A stretch of 64,000 nucleotides of DNA from Noviherbaspirillum humi (GCF_900188095.1 NZ_FZOT01000011.1:1-64000); one strand, 5' to 3'. Positions 1 through 8,463 are shown, numbered from the stretch's first letter. Numbers and translations: made by a program. The notes: generated by a model not told the origin, from the sequence alone.

Positions 1-168
1 CCGGTGTCGTGCGAGCAGGGCATCTGCGGCACCTGCATCACCCGGGTACTGGAGGGCGAGCCGGACCATCGCGACCTGTACTTCACCGATGAAGAAAAGG
101 CGGCCAACGACCAGTTCACGCCCTGCTGTTCCCGCGCCAAGGGCAAGCTGCTGGTGCTCGACCTCTAG
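1..168 (+). CDS. Phthalate/vanillate-type dioxygenase reductase, C-terminal ferredoxin part (partial)
   Basis: Frame 1 is open from the first base to a TAG at 166-168, so this is the 3' end of a gene that begins outside the window. The 55 visible residues contain CEQGICGTC and a later CC pair, the plant-type [2Fe-2S] ligand pattern at the C-terminus of PDR/VanB-family oxygenase reductases. In that family FMN and NAD domains precede the ferredoxin domain, which passes electrons to a Rieske oxygenase. The oxygenase partner and substrate cannot be seen. The family is fairly sure, the exact enzyme is not. Confidence 0.8.
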   Translation, partial: PVSCEQGICGTCITRVLEGEPDHRDLYFTDEEKAANDQFTPCCSRAKGKLLVLDL

Positions 169-198
169 GCAATTCCCCGGCTGCCCGTCCGGGCAGCC

Positions 199-1116
199 TC
201 AGTCTTCCTTGTGTCCCTGCCGCGCCAGGGGCTCCGCCTTGGCGCGCAGGAAATCTTCCACGGTCGGATAGCGAAGACGCACGGCCAGTTCCCTCTTCAT
301 GCGTTCATTGCGCAGCCGGCGCGATTCCGACATGAAGGACAGCAGCATGGGCGAAACCGCCTGCCGCAGCTCCTCACGCGGCAGGCGCGGCGGCCGCGGC
401 AGTCCGGCGGTGTCAGCCACCGCATCGAAGTACTCCCCCATCTTCATGTCCGAGTCGTCCACGGTGTTGTAGACGCGGTTGGCCGCACCCCGAAACAGCG
501 CCTGCACGATGATGCGCGCCAAGTCATCGGCATGAATGTGATTGGTGTACACGTCCTCCTCCTCCCGCAGCGCCGGTGTGCCCTTGCGCAGCCGCTCGAT
601 CGGCAGCCGCTCGGCGGCATAGATGCCCGGCACGCGCAGGATGGACAACCGCGACTGGGTACGCTTCGCCCAGCGCCGCAGCACCATTTCCGCATCTACC
701 CGGCGCCCCGCGCGGGCGCTGGTCGGGTTGACCGGCCGGCTCTCATCCACCCAGGCGCCGCCGCAATCGCCATACACGCCGGTGGTGCTGACATAAACCA
801 GATGCGTACCCTCGGGTAAAATGGCGGCCAAATTCCGGCTGCGGCGATCGATGGCGCCGTCGGAGGGCGGCGGCGCGAGATGCACCACCCGTGTGGCCAG
901 GCGCGCGAGCCGGGCCAGGGTTGCCGGCCGGTCTAGGTCAGCCACCACCGGCACCGCGCCGGCGGCGCGCAGTTCATCGCGTCGTGCCGGCTGGCTGGTG
1001 AGCGCGAACACGCGGAAGCGGTCGCGCAGCAGCGGCAGCAGGCGCATGCCGACATCGCCGCAGCCGACGATCAGCAGGCGCGGCTTGCCCACTCTGTTTT
1101 TTGCTGTTTTTTTCAT
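199..1116 (-). CDS. NAD-dependent epimerase/dehydratase-family (extended SDR) protein
   Basis: 305 residues. The N-terminus has a Rossmann nucleotide-binding motif, VGCGDVGMRLLPLL, at about residues 15-28. YVSTTGVYGD in the middle matches the SDR active-site strand, and NHIHADDLARI is the usual epimerase motif downstream. It resembles the YeeZ-type NAD(P)-binding proteins annotated as SDR oxidoreductases; the substrate is unknown. The start at 1116 gives a normal N-terminus before the Rossmann motif; upstream codons in frame run antisense through the neighbouring reductase and are not convincing. The start codon is only 12 bp from the divergent start at 1129. Confidence 0.8.
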   Translation of the reverse strand: MKKTAKNRVGKPRLLIVGCGDVGMRLLPLLRDRFRVFALTSQPARRDELRAAGAVPVVADLDRPATLARLARLATRVVHLAPPPSDGAIDRRSRNLAAILPEGTHLVYVSTTGVYGDCGGAWVDESRPVNPTSARAGRRVDAEMVLRRWAKRTQSRLSILRVPGIYAAERLPIERLRKGTPALREEEDVYTNHIHADDLARIIVQALFRGAANRVYNTVDDSDMKMGEYFDAVADTAGLPRPPRLPREELRQAVSPMLLSFMSESRRLRNERMKRELAVRLRYPTVEDFLRAKAEPLARQGHKED

Positions 1117-1128
1117 GATCAGGATTGT

Positions 1129-2160
1129 ATGACGTTCAATGTTACTGTTCAGCCGAGCGGACACCAGTTCAGCTGCGATGAAGATGAAAGCGTGCTGGCG
1201 GCGGCGCTGCGCGCCGGCGTGGGCCTGCCCTACGGCTGCAAGAACGGCGCCTGCGGCAGCTGCCGCGGCAAGCTGCTGGAAGGCACGATGGAGCATGGCC
1301 CGCATCAGGTGAAGGCCCTGTCGGCCGCCGACGAGGAGCGCGGCTTCGCCCTTTTCTGCTGCGCCAGGCCGAAGAGCGACGTGGTGATCGAGGTGCGCGA
1401 GGTTGCCGGCGCTGGCGAATTCCCGATCAAGAAGATGCCGACGCGGGTGGCGAAGCTGGACCGCGTGGCCGACGATGTCATCGTCATGTCGCTGCAGCTG
1501 CCGGCCAACGAGCGCCTGCAGTACAAGGCCGGCCAGTATCTCGAGTTCCTGCTCAAGGATGGCAAGCGCCGCAGCTACAGCATGGCCAATGCGCCGCATC
1601 TGGATGAGCATCTGACCCTGCACATCCGCCACATGCCGGGCGGCCTGTTCACCGACCATGTGTTCAACGCCATGAAGGAAAGGGAGATCCTGCGTATCGA
1701 AGGTCCGCTCGGGACCTTCTTCCTGCGCGAGGACTCCGACAAGCCGATCATCCTGCTCGCCTCCGGCACCGGCTTCGCGCCGATCAAGGCCATCATCGAG
1801 CATGCCGCCCACCAGGGCAGCCAGCGTCCGATGGTGCTGTACTGGGGCGGGCGCCGGCCGAAGGACCTCTACATGCATGCGCTGTGCGAGGAATGGGCGC
1901 GCACCCTGCCGAATTTCCGCTATGTGCCGGTGATCTCGAACGCGCAGCCGGAAGACGGCTGGTCCGGACGCGACGGCTTCGTGCATCAGGCGGTGATGGC
2001 CGATATTCCCGACATGGCCGGCTATCAGGTCTATGCCTGCGGCGCGCCGGTGATGGTGGATGCGGCCAAGCGCGACTTCGTCTCGGCCTGCAAGCTGCCG
2101 GACGAAGAGTTCTATGCCGACGCCTTCACGTCGGAAGCCGATCTCGCCAATCCCGCCTGA
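1129..2160 (+). CDS. CDP-6-deoxy-delta-3,4-glucoseen reductase-like ferredoxin/flavin reductase
   Basis: 343 residues. The N-terminal [2Fe-2S] domain (about 1-90) has YGCKNGACGSCRGK and a later CC ligand. It is followed by an FNR-type FAD domain with RRSYSMANAP (about 148-157) and an NAD-binding domain with LLASGTGFAPIKA and YACGAPVMV. This is the order in the AscD/E3 group; Burkholderiales copies are routinely annotated as CDP-6-deoxy-glucoseen reductase although most have no deoxysugar cluster nearby, and none is visible here. The physiological electron acceptor is therefore open. AGGA sits five bases before the ATG. A strong terminated leader transcript begins right after the stop. Confidence 0.85.
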   Translation: MTFNVTVQPSGHQFSCDEDESVLAAALRAGVGLPYGCKNGACGSCRGKLLEGTMEHGPHQVKALSAADEERGFALFCCARPKSDVVIEVREVAGAGEFPIKKMPTRVAKLDRVADDVIVMSLQLPANERLQYKAGQYLEFLLKDGKRRSYSMANAPHLDEHLTLHIRHMPGGLFTDHVFNAMKEREILRIEGPLGTFFLREDSDKPIILLASGTGFAPIKAIIEHAAHQGSQRPMVLYWGGRRPKDLYMHALCEEWARTLPNFRYVPVISNAQPEDGWSGRDGFVHQAVMADIPDMAGYQVYACGAPVMVDAAKRDFVSACKLPDEEFYADAFTSEADLANPA

Positions 2161-2180
2161 TTGCCCCCAAGGGAAAACTT

Positions 2181-2209
2181 TTGACGCATTGCGCAAAAGC
2201 GCATAAGAT
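2181..2209 (+). promoter_or_regulatory. Sigma-70 promoter of leader/small RNA
   Basis: TTGACG at 2181-2186 and TAAGAT at 2204-2209 are separated by exactly 17 bp, a near-consensus sigma-70 promoter. Initiation would fall at about 2216, on the A of an ATG. Confidence 0.65.
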
Positions 2210-2215
2210 TGGCGC

Positions 2216-2284
2216 ATGAAAACATCAGCCCTCGCCCTGCGACGCCGCAGCTTCCCTGCCCTAACCGGGATGCCGTGCGCGTAA
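2216..2284 (+). CDS. Possible 22-residue leader peptide with an Arg-Arg-Arg run
   Basis: ATG at 2216 opens a 22-codon frame ending TAA at 2282-2284. Codons 9-11 are CGA CGC CGC (three arginines). The ATG coincides with the predicted transcription start, so it would be translated from a leaderless transcript. It precedes a strong intrinsic terminator (2302-2332) and an acetylornithine-type aminotransferase gene, the geometry of a transcription-attenuation leader. No homology supports the peptide; this is an inference from position. Confidence 0.3.
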   Translation: MKTSALALRRRSFPALTGMPCA

Positions 2285-2301
2285 GCGATCGCTGATCACC
2301 A

Positions 2302-2332
2302 AGCCACAGGACATCCCTGTGGCTTTTTTTTT
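2302..2332 (+). terminator. Strong intrinsic terminator
   Basis: AGCCACAGG and CCTGTGGCT form a 9-bp perfect stem around a 5-nt loop (ACATC), followed by nine T residues. It lies between the leader promoter and the aminotransferase start at 2498. Confidence 0.9.
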
Positions 2333-2497
2333 GCCAGTGTTTTGCGGAAGTTTCACCGATGCGCCGTGATGATGCGGTGAACTGTTTCGGCATTGATGCA
2401 GCCAAACCTTGGCCGCATGCATGACCGACCAGACCAGCAGAATCCGGATCGCCGCCTTTCAGATTCATTGATCAATCGCCGTTGCCAGGAGTGCCAG

Positions 2498-3700
2498 ATG
2501 GAATTCAGCCAATACCCAGTCGATGCCTTGTTGAAAATCACCAACCGTCCCGATCTGGTCTTCACCGAGGGCCAAGGCATGTGGCTGACCGACCATCAGG
2601 GCAAGCGCTACCTGGACTATTTGCAGGGCTGGGCGGTGAACTGCCTCGGCCATTCGCCCCAGTGCCTTCAGGACGCCCTGGTGAAGCAGGCGGCGAAGGT
2701 GATCAATCCCTCCCCTGCTTTCTACAACGAGCCGTCGATCGAGCTGGCCGCGCTGCTGACCGAGAACTCCTGCTTCGACCGTGTCTTCTTCGCCAACAGC
2801 GGCGCCGAAGCCAATGAAGGCGCCATCAAGCTGGCGCGCAAGTGGGGCAAGCTGAACAAGAACGCCGCCGGCGAGGCGCGCTACGAAATCATCACCTTCA
2901 ACCACGGCTTCCATGGCCGCACCCTGGCCACCATGTCCGCCAGCGGCAAGACCGGCTGGGACACCATCTTCGCGCCCCAGGTGCCGGGCTTCCCGAAGGC
3001 CGAACTGAACGACATTGCCAGCGTCGAGCGACTGATCACCGACAAGACTGTCGGCGTGATGCTGGAACCGGTCCAGGGCGAAGGCGGCGTGCTGCCGGCC
3101 ACCCGCGAATTCATGCAGGCGCTGCGCAAGCTGACGCAGGAGCGCGGCCTGCTGCTGATCGTCGATGAAGTGCAGGCCGGCATGGGCCGCACCGGCGAGC
3201 TGTTCGCCTACCAGCTGTCCGGCATCGAGCCGGACATCATGACCCTGGGCAAGGGCATCGGCGGCGGCGTGCCGCTTTCCGCCTTGCTCTGCCGCGAGGA
3301 ATTCGCGGTGTTCGAGCCGGGCGACCAGGGCGGCACTTACAACGGCAATCCGCTGATGACGGCGGTGGGCGCAGCAGTGCTGAAGGAATTGCTGGCGCCA
3401 GGCTTCCTGCAGTCGGTGAAGGACAAGGGCCAGTACCTGCGCGGCGAACTGCTGAAGCTATGCGAGAAGCACAGCCTGGACGGCGAGCGCGGCGAAGGCT
3501 TGCTGCGCGCGCTGAAGCTCGGCAGCAATATTGGTGCGCAGATCGTGGACATTGCCCGCGACATGGAGCCGGTCGGCCTGCTGCTGAACTCGCCGCGTTC
3601 GGATCTGCTGCGCTTCATGCCGGCGCTGAACGTGACCAAGGAAGAAATCGACCAGATGATTTCGATGTTGTCGGAGATCTTGGGGAAGATAAAGGGGTGA
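2498..3700 (+). CDS. Acetylornithine/succinylornithine-type aminotransferase (class III, PLP)
   Basis: 400 residues. It is a fold-type I class III aminotransferase: [16 protein letters not shown] in the cofactor-binding loop, [14 protein letters not shown] for the PLP-ring aspartate, and TLGKGIGGG carrying the Schiff-base lysine. The sequence is closest to the acetylornithine transaminases of Burkholderiales that lie outside arg clusters, which convert N-acetylornithine and 2-oxoglutarate to the semialdehyde and glutamate; GABA or ornithine as substrate is not excluded. ATG at 2498 is chosen because CCAGGAG lies seven bases upstream; earlier in-frame ATGs overlap the leader region. The attenuator-like leader upstream suggests regulated expression. 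Confidence 0.85.
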   Translation: MEFSQYPVDALLKITNRPDLVFTEGQGMWLTDHQGKRYLDYLQGWAVNCLGHSPQCLQDALVKQAAKVINPSPAFYNEPSIELAALLTENSCFDRVFFANSGAEANEGAIKLARKWGKLNKNAAGEARYEIITFNHGFHGRTLATMSASGKTGWDTIFAPQVPGFPKAELNDIASVERLITDKTVGVMLEPVQGEGGVLPATREFMQALRKLTQERGLLLIVDEVQAGMGRTGELFAYQLSGIEPDIMTLGKGIGGGVPLSALLCREEFAVFEPGDQGGTYNGNPLMTAVGAAVLKELLAPGFLQSVKDKGQYLRGELLKLCEKHSLDGERGEGLLRALKLGSNIGAQIVDIARDMEPVGLLLNSPRSDLLRFMPALNVTKEEIDQMISMLSEILGKIKG

Positions 3701-4027
3701 GGTTGAAGTTCTGAGCGGGGCGCTGGTGGCGGTTGGGGTCTGATCTGCCCTTGAATAGCGAAGGATTTTGATGGCACTGGCGGCTTCCTGCGGATGGATT
3801 TTATTTCCCAAAGAAGACGGTTGCCTCAATCGGATTCAATGCTCTTCATTAGTCACTACCGAAACCCATCCTCATCCACGACAGCGCGATCACGCGCTGT
3901 CGGCTAGGCAGGCGGACAGCATGCTGTCCGCATTCCCTGCTGCGCCCCGCCCTCTCCTTGAAGGAGAGGGCGCATTCTTTATCGGCGAGGGCATTCAGTC
4001 TTAATGTCTGTCCATTGCCTGACAGCT
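3701..4027. repeat. Intergenic region with three extragenic palindromes
   Basis: There is no gene in this stretch. Three palindromes lie in a row: 3880-3901 (9-bp arms, GACAGCGCG, 4-nt loop), 3912-3931 (perfect 20-bp palindrome centred on GCATGC) and 3950-3970 (10-bp arms CCCTCTCCTT/AAGGAGAGGG). The middle one and its right flank resemble the palindrome at 57071-57117, and the third has the same form as 35276-35296. This looks like a REP-type extragenic element between the convergent aminotransferase and lpdA genes. Confidence 0.65.
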
Positions 4028-4060
4028 CAAAACAAAAGGGCAGCCATCTTGGCTGCCCTT
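4028..4060 (-). terminator. Intrinsic terminator of the pyruvate dehydrogenase operon
   Basis: Read on the minus strand, AAGGGCAGCCA and TGGCTGCCCTT form an 11-bp stem with a 3-nt loop, followed by TTGTTTTG. It lies just past the lpdA stop codon. Confidence 0.85.
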
Positions 4061-4082
4061 CTTCATTTCGCGCTTGACGCGC

Positions 4083-5870
4083 TTACTTCTTCCGCGCCGG
4101 CGGCAGGTCGGTGCAGACGCCTTCGAACACTTCCGCCGCCATGCCGATGGACTCGCCCAGGGTCGGATGCGGATGGATGGTCTTGCCGATGTCGACCGCG
4201 TCGGCGCCCATCTCGATCGCCAGGGCGATTTCGCCGATCATGTCGCCGGCATGCGTGCCGACGATGCCGCCGCCGACGATGCGGTGGGTCTCGGCGTCGA
4301 ACAGCAGCTTGGTGAAGCCTTCGTCGCGGCCGTTGGCGACCGCGCGGCCGCTCGCCGCCCAGGGGAACAAGCCCTTCTCCAGCTTCACGCCCTTGGCCTT
4401 GGCTTCGTCCTCGGTCATGCCGACCCAGGCCACTTCCGGATCAGTGTAGGCCACCGACGGAATCACCCGGGCATCGAAGAAGGATTTCTGGCCGGCGGCC
4501 GCTTCCGCCGCCACATGCGCTTCGTGCACCGCCTTGTGCGCCAGCATGGGCTGGCCGACGAGGTCGCCGATGGCGAAGATGTGCGGCACGTTCGTGCGCA
4601 TCTGCGCATCCACCGGGATGAAGCCGCGCTCGTTCACCGCCACGCCGGCCTTGTCGGCGGAGATCTTCTTGCCGTTCGGACTGCGGCCCACCGCCACCAG
4701 CACCATGTCGTAGAGCTGCGGCTCCGGCGCGGTTCCGCCCGCCTCGGCGCTCTCGAAGGTGACCTTGATGCCTTCCGGCAGCGCTTCCACGCCGACCGTC
4801 TTGGTCTTGGTCATGATGCGGTCGAAGCGCTTCTCGTTGAACTTCTGCCAGACCTTGACCAGGTCGCGGTCGGCGCCCTGCATCAGGCCGTCCAGCATCT
4901 CGACCACGTCGATGCGCGCGCCGAGGGTGGAATAGACCGTCGCCATTTCCAGGCCGATGATGCCGCCGCCGATGACCAGCATGCGCTTGGGCACCTGGCG
5001 CAGCTCCAGCGCGCCGGTGGAGTCGACGATGCGCTCGTCTTCCGGCACGAAGGGCAGCTTCACCACCGAGGAACCGGCGGCGATGATGGCCTGCTTGAAG
5101 CCGATGGTCTTCCTGCCGCCGTCGGCGGTGGCGACTTCCAGGTGGTTGGGGCCGACGAACTGGCCGACGCCCTGCACCACGTTGACCTTGCGGCCCTTGG
5201 CCATGCCGGCCAGGCCGCCAGTCATCTTGGAGATGACCTTGTCCTTGTGGGCGCGCAGCTTGTCGATGTCGATGGAAGGCTTCTCGAACTTGATGCCCAT
5301 CGCTTCCATGTGCGAGGTTTCGTCGATCACCGCCGCCACGTGCAGCAGCGCCTTGGAGGGAATGCAGCCGACGTTGAGGCAGACGCCGCCGAGGGTGGCA
5401 TAGCGCTCCACCAGCACGGTGTTCATGCCGAGGTCGGCGGCGCGGAAGGCGGCGGAATACCCGCCCGGGCCGGCGCCGAGCACCAGCATGTCGCATTGGA
5501 TGTCGGCGCTGCCGGAAAAATTGGCGGCCTGCGGCGCCTGCACCGGCGCGACGGCAGCGGGCGCAGGGGCCGGCGCGGCGGTCGCGGCGGCCGGCTGGCT
5601 GCTGCCGTAGCCGGCGGACGCCTCGCCGGTTTCGGCGGCATCGAGCACCAGCAGCAGCGTGCCTTCGGAGACCTTGTCGCCGAGCTTGACCTTGAGTTCC
5701 TTCACCACGCCGGCGTGGCTGGACGGAATCTCCATGCTGGCCTTGTCGGATTCCACCGTGATCAGCGACTGGTCGACGCGGATGGTGTCGCCCGGCTTGA
5801 CCAGCAATTCGATTACTTCCACCTCCTTGAAGTCGCCGATGTCCGGGACTTTGACTTCCACCGTGCTCAT
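4083..5870 (-). CDS. lpdA: Dihydrolipoyl dehydrogenase (E3) with N-terminal lipoyl domain
   Basis: 595 residues, longer than the usual E3 of about 470 because a biotinyl/lipoyl domain is fused at the N-terminus (about 1-77, lipoylated Lys43 in [11 protein letters not shown]). An Ala/Pro linker (about 80-118) is followed by the FAD motif LGAGPGGYSAA, the redox disulfide Cys164/Cys169 in GGVCLNVGCIPSK, and the C-terminal HPHPTLGE pair with the catalytic His-Glu. It reoxidises dihydrolipoamide on AceF with NAD+. It is the last gene of the aceE-aceF-Ntn hydrolase-lpdA set. The first part of the gene and its ribosome-binding region are nearly identical to those of aceF. Confidence 0.97.
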   Translation of the reverse strand: MSTVEVKVPDIGDFKEVEVIELLVKPGDTIRVDQSLITVESDKASMEIPSSHAGVVKELKVKLGDKVSEGTLLLVLDAAETGEASAGYGSSQPAAATAAPAPAPAAVAPVQAPQAANFSGSADIQCDMLVLGAGPGGYSAAFRAADLGMNTVLVERYATLGGVCLNVGCIPSKALLHVAAVIDETSHMEAMGIKFEKPSIDIDKLRAHKDKVISKMTGGLAGMAKGRKVNVVQGVGQFVGPNHLEVATADGGRKTIGFKQAIIAAGSSVVKLPFVPEDERIVDSTGALELRQVPKRMLVIGGGIIGLEMATVYSTLGARIDVVEMLDGLMQGADRDLVKVWQKFNEKRFDRIMTKTKTVGVEALPEGIKVTFESAEAGGTAPEPQLYDMVLVAVGRSPNGKKISADKAGVAVNERGFIPVDAQMRTNVPHIFAIGDLVGQPMLAHKAVHEAHVAAEAAAGQKSFFDARVIPSVAYTDPEVAWVGMTEDEAKAKGVKLEKGLFPWAASGRAVANGRDEGFTKLLFDAETHRIVGGGIVGTHAGDMIGEIALAIEMGADAVDIGKTIHPHPTLGESIGMAAEVFEGVCTDLPPARKK

Positions 5871-5968
5871 AGCTTTAGCTCCATGTGTCCCCGCCGCGAC
5901 CGGCCGGGAAGATTATCGTTGTTAAGTTGGGCCCGCTTTGCATGCTCAATCCGCTTGATCCGGCGTGG

Positions 5969-6538
5969 CTAGAAATCCACCTCGAAGCTGAACACCCGGA
6001 ACGGCCCGGAGGTGCTCTTGTCGAACTCCGCCCCCGCATGCACGCCGATCTCGGCGATCTCGCGCGCGCTGTGCAGCTTGTCGTACACCGCGTACATCGC
6101 GCCGAGCGCGAAGTTGCGGCCGCTGCCGATGCCCCAGAAGCGGTCGAAGCTGAACACTTCCCGGTAGGAGTAGACGCCGAAGATGCCGTTCGGATTGGCG
6201 ATCAGCGAAGTGATCTGGGACGATTCGTAGGGGTCGTCCTCCTCTTCCTTGGTATTGAGGAAGTACTTCTCCTTCAGGATCTCGTGCACCTTCGAAAAGG
6301 TCTCGAACACCTCGTCGCGGCTGCCGAGCTTGCAATCCTCGCCCATGGCCGTGAGCAGCTTGCGCATCACCGGAAAGTGGGCGGCGGTGCCGGCCAGCGT
6401 GACGTAGGAGTCGCCCACCCTGAAGATCTTTTCATTGACTTCATAGGCATGCGACAGGCGGGTGTCGCCGAACGTGACGAGGGAATCGGATGCGATGGCG
6501 ATCTCGTTGTTCTTCTTGACGACGACGCAGGTGGTCAT
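5969..6538 (-). CDS. BPH-type bacterial proteasome homologue (Ntn hydrolase) in the PDH operon
   Basis: 189 residues. After removal of Met1 the protein begins with Thr. HslV/proteasome-beta features line up: Thr1, Asp17 in IASDS, a lysine at about position 36 (NEKIFRV), and a GSG serine in WGIGSGRNFALGA. The C-terminal REIAEIG helix also parallels HslV. No hslU-like ATPase is adjacent. The best family match is the betaproteobacterial proteasome homologue (BPH), a self-compartmentalising peptidase whose substrates are not established. It sits between aceF and lpdA (74 bp and 98 bp gaps, same strand), so it is probably co-transcribed with PDH. A generic HslV-like Ntn hydrolase is the alternative. 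Confidence 0.8.
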   Translation of the reverse strand: MTTCVVVKKNNEIAIASDSLVTFGDTRLSHAYEVNEKIFRVGDSYVTLAGTAAHFPVMRKLLTAMGEDCKLGSRDEVFETFSKVHEILKEKYFLNTKEEEDDPYESSQITSLIANPNGIFGVYSYREVFSFDRFWGIGSGRNFALGAMYAVYDKLHSAREIAEIGVHAGAEFDKSTSGPFRVFSFEVDF

Positions 6539-6612
6539 TGCTCAACTCCGGGAAATTGCGGGAAGCGGGCCGCGGCGGATGGCACCGCCGCAGCTCGCAG
6601 GCCTGCGCCCTG

Positions 6613-8310
6613 TTACAGCAGGGTCTTGCGCATGTCGGACAGCACTTCGGCCAGGTAGGCGGTGAAGCGGGCGCCCATTGCGCCATCGATCACGCGGTGA
6701 TCGTAGGACAGCGACAGCGGCAGCATCAGGCGAGGCACGAACTGCTTGCCGTCCCAGACCGGCTTGAAGCTGGTCTTGGACAGGCCGAGGATGGCCACTT
6801 CCGGCGCGTTGATGATCGGCGTGAAGGCGGTGCCGCCGATGCCGCCGAGCGAAGAAATGGTGAAGCTGGCGCCCTGCATGTCGGCCGGCTTGAGCTTGCC
6901 TTCGCGCGCCTGGGCGGAGAGCTCGGTCATTTCCTTGGCGATCTGGCTGATGCCCTTCTTGTCCACGTCCTTGATCACCGGCACCACCAGGCCGTTCGGC
7001 GTGTCGGCGGCGAAGCCGATGTGGTAGTACTGCTTCAGGATGATGTTCTCGCCCTTCTCGTCGAGCGAGGCATTGAAGGTCGGCAGCTTCTTGAGCGCGG
7101 CGACGCTGGCCTTGATGACGAAGGCGAGCATCGTCAGCTTGACACCGGACTTGGCCAGCGCGGCATTGGAGTCCTTGCGGAATTCTTCCAGCTCGGTGAC
7201 GTCGGCCTCGTCGAACTGCGTGACATGCGGAATCATCACCCAGTTGCGATGCAGATTCGGGCCGCTGATCTTCTTGATGCGCGACAGCACTTGGGTTTCG
7301 GTGCTGCCGAACTTGGAGAAGTCCAGCGACGGCCACGGGAGCAGATCCAGACCGCCGCCCTGCTTGCCGCCCGCGGCAGCCTTGGCCGCCGGCGCAGCAG
7401 CGGCGCCGGACATCACCGACTTCACGAAGCCCTGGATGTCCTCGTGCAGGATGCGGCCTTTCGGGCCGCTGCCCTTGACGCGGCCGAGGTCGACGCCGAG
7501 TTCGCGCGCGAACTTGCGCACCGAGGGCGAGGCATGGGCCTTGGCGTTGGCGGGAGCCGCCGGCTCCAGCGCGGCGGTGGGCAGGGGCTTGGCGGACGGG
7601 GCCGGAACCGAGGCGGAGGCGGCTGGCGCGGCCTTGGCGGCCAGCGCATCGATGGCGGCGGAAACGCTGTCGCCGCCGGCTGCAGGCGCTGGCGCGGGAG
7701 CCGCAGCGGCGGCAGGGGCGCCGCCGCCGGCGGTTTCCAGCATCAGCAGCAGGCTGCCTTCGGACACCTTGTCACCGACCTTGACCTTGAGTTCCTTTAC
7801 GACGCCGGCATGGCTGGACGGGATTTCCATGCTGGCCTTGTCCGATTCCACCGTCACCAGCGACTGCTCGGCGGCGATGGTGTCGCCCGGTTTGACCATG
7901 ACCTCGATGACTTCGACTTCCTTGAAGTCGCCGATGTCCGGCACCTTGATTTCCATGATGGCGGGCGCGGTCGCCACTGCCGGGGCGACCGCGGGAGCGG
8001 GCGCGGGTGCAGGCGCTGCTGCCGCGGGCGCAGGAGCCTGCACCTGGGGCGTGGAGGCGGCGGCGCCGGCTTCCTGGGTTTCCAGCACCAGCAGCATGGA
8101 ACCTTCCGACACCTTGTCGCCGACCTTGATCCTGAGTTCCTTCACCACGCCGGCGTGGCTGGACGGAATCTCCATGCTGGCCTTGTCGGACTCCACCGTG
8201 ATCAGGGACTGGTCGACGGCGACGGTATCGCCCGGCTTGACCAGCAGCTCGATCACTTCCACCTCCTTGAAGTCGCCGATATCGGGGACTTTCACTTCCA
8301 CCATGCTCAT
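6613..8310 (-). CDS. aceF: Pyruvate dehydrogenase E2, dihydrolipoamide acetyltransferase
   Basis: 565 residues. Two lipoyl domains (about 1-77 with Lys43, about 118-192 with Lys158) are separated by Ala/Pro linkers. The peripheral subunit-binding domain is at about 260-296 ([11 protein letters not shown]), and the acetyltransferase core at about 340-565 ends in DHRVIDG (about 537-543), which holds the catalytic His and Asp. It transfers acetyl from E1 to CoA and forms the PDH core. The E. coli enzyme has three lipoyl domains; two is normal for this group. GGAG lies upstream of the ATG at 8310. The gap to aceE contains a stable UUCG-type hairpin. Confidence 0.97.
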   Translation of the reverse strand: MSMVEVKVPDIGDFKEVEVIELLVKPGDTVAVDQSLITVESDKASMEIPSSHAGVVKELRIKVGDKVSEGSMLLVLETQEAGAAASTPQVQAPAPAAAAPAPAPAPAVAPAVATAPAIMEIKVPDIGDFKEVEVIEVMVKPGDTIAAEQSLVTVESDKASMEIPSSHAGVVKELKVKVGDKVSEGSLLLMLETAGGGAPAAAAAPAPAPAAGGDSVSAAIDALAAKAAPAASASVPAPSAKPLPTAALEPAAPANAKAHASPSVRKFARELGVDLGRVKGSGPKGRILHEDIQGFVKSVMSGAAAAPAAKAAAGGKQGGGLDLLPWPSLDFSKFGSTETQVLSRIKKISGPNLHRNWVMIPHVTQFDEADVTELEEFRKDSNAALAKSGVKLTMLAFVIKASVAALKKLPTFNASLDEKGENIILKQYYHIGFAADTPNGLVVPVIKDVDKKGISQIAKEMTELSAQAREGKLKPADMQGASFTISSLGGIGGTAFTPIINAPEVAILGLSKTSFKPVWDGKQFVPRLMLPLSLSYDHRVIDGAMGARFTAYLAEVLSDMRKTLL

Positions 8311-8443
8311 AGCTTCAGCTCCGTTCTCCCCTTCGCTCGATCGAAGGGACTTTTTCTTTGATTGTTGGCCCTGTCCGTCCTAAGCCGGCGGCTTCCTCGT
8401 CCGGAAGCGGCGCCGTCTTCGAGCGGCCTGGGACTTGTTGACG

Positions 8444-8463
8444 GCCCTCCGCGAACGGAGGGC
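8444..8463 (-). promoter_or_regulatory. Stable hairpin with UUCG tetraloop between aceE and aceF
   Basis: On the minus strand GCCCTCCG-TTCG-CGGAGGGC forms an 8-bp G/C-rich stem with a UUCG tetraloop. No T tract follows in that direction, so it is more likely an mRNA-stabilising or processing structure in the aceE-aceF transcript than a terminator. In the opposite direction it is followed by CTTTCTTTTC but has no upstream gene to terminate. Confidence 0.5.

Larger units (their letters stand above)
2216..2332 (+). ncRNA. Terminated leader RNA / candidate attenuator upstream of the aminotransferase
   Basis: The predicted transcript is about 115 nt, bounded by the promoter at 2181-2209 and the terminator at 2302-2332. 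GGGATG at 2267-2272 is complementary to CATCCC at 2312-2317, which forms part of the loop and 3' arm of the terminator, so an alternative antiterminating fold is possible. It may instead be an independent small RNA. I recognise no Rfam family. Confidence 0.4.

Noticed and set aside
199-2217. Fusion of the SDR with a long N-terminal extension through the opposite reductase gene
   Set aside because: The extension is the antisense of the plus-strand reductase; the natural start at 1116 gives a complete SDR.
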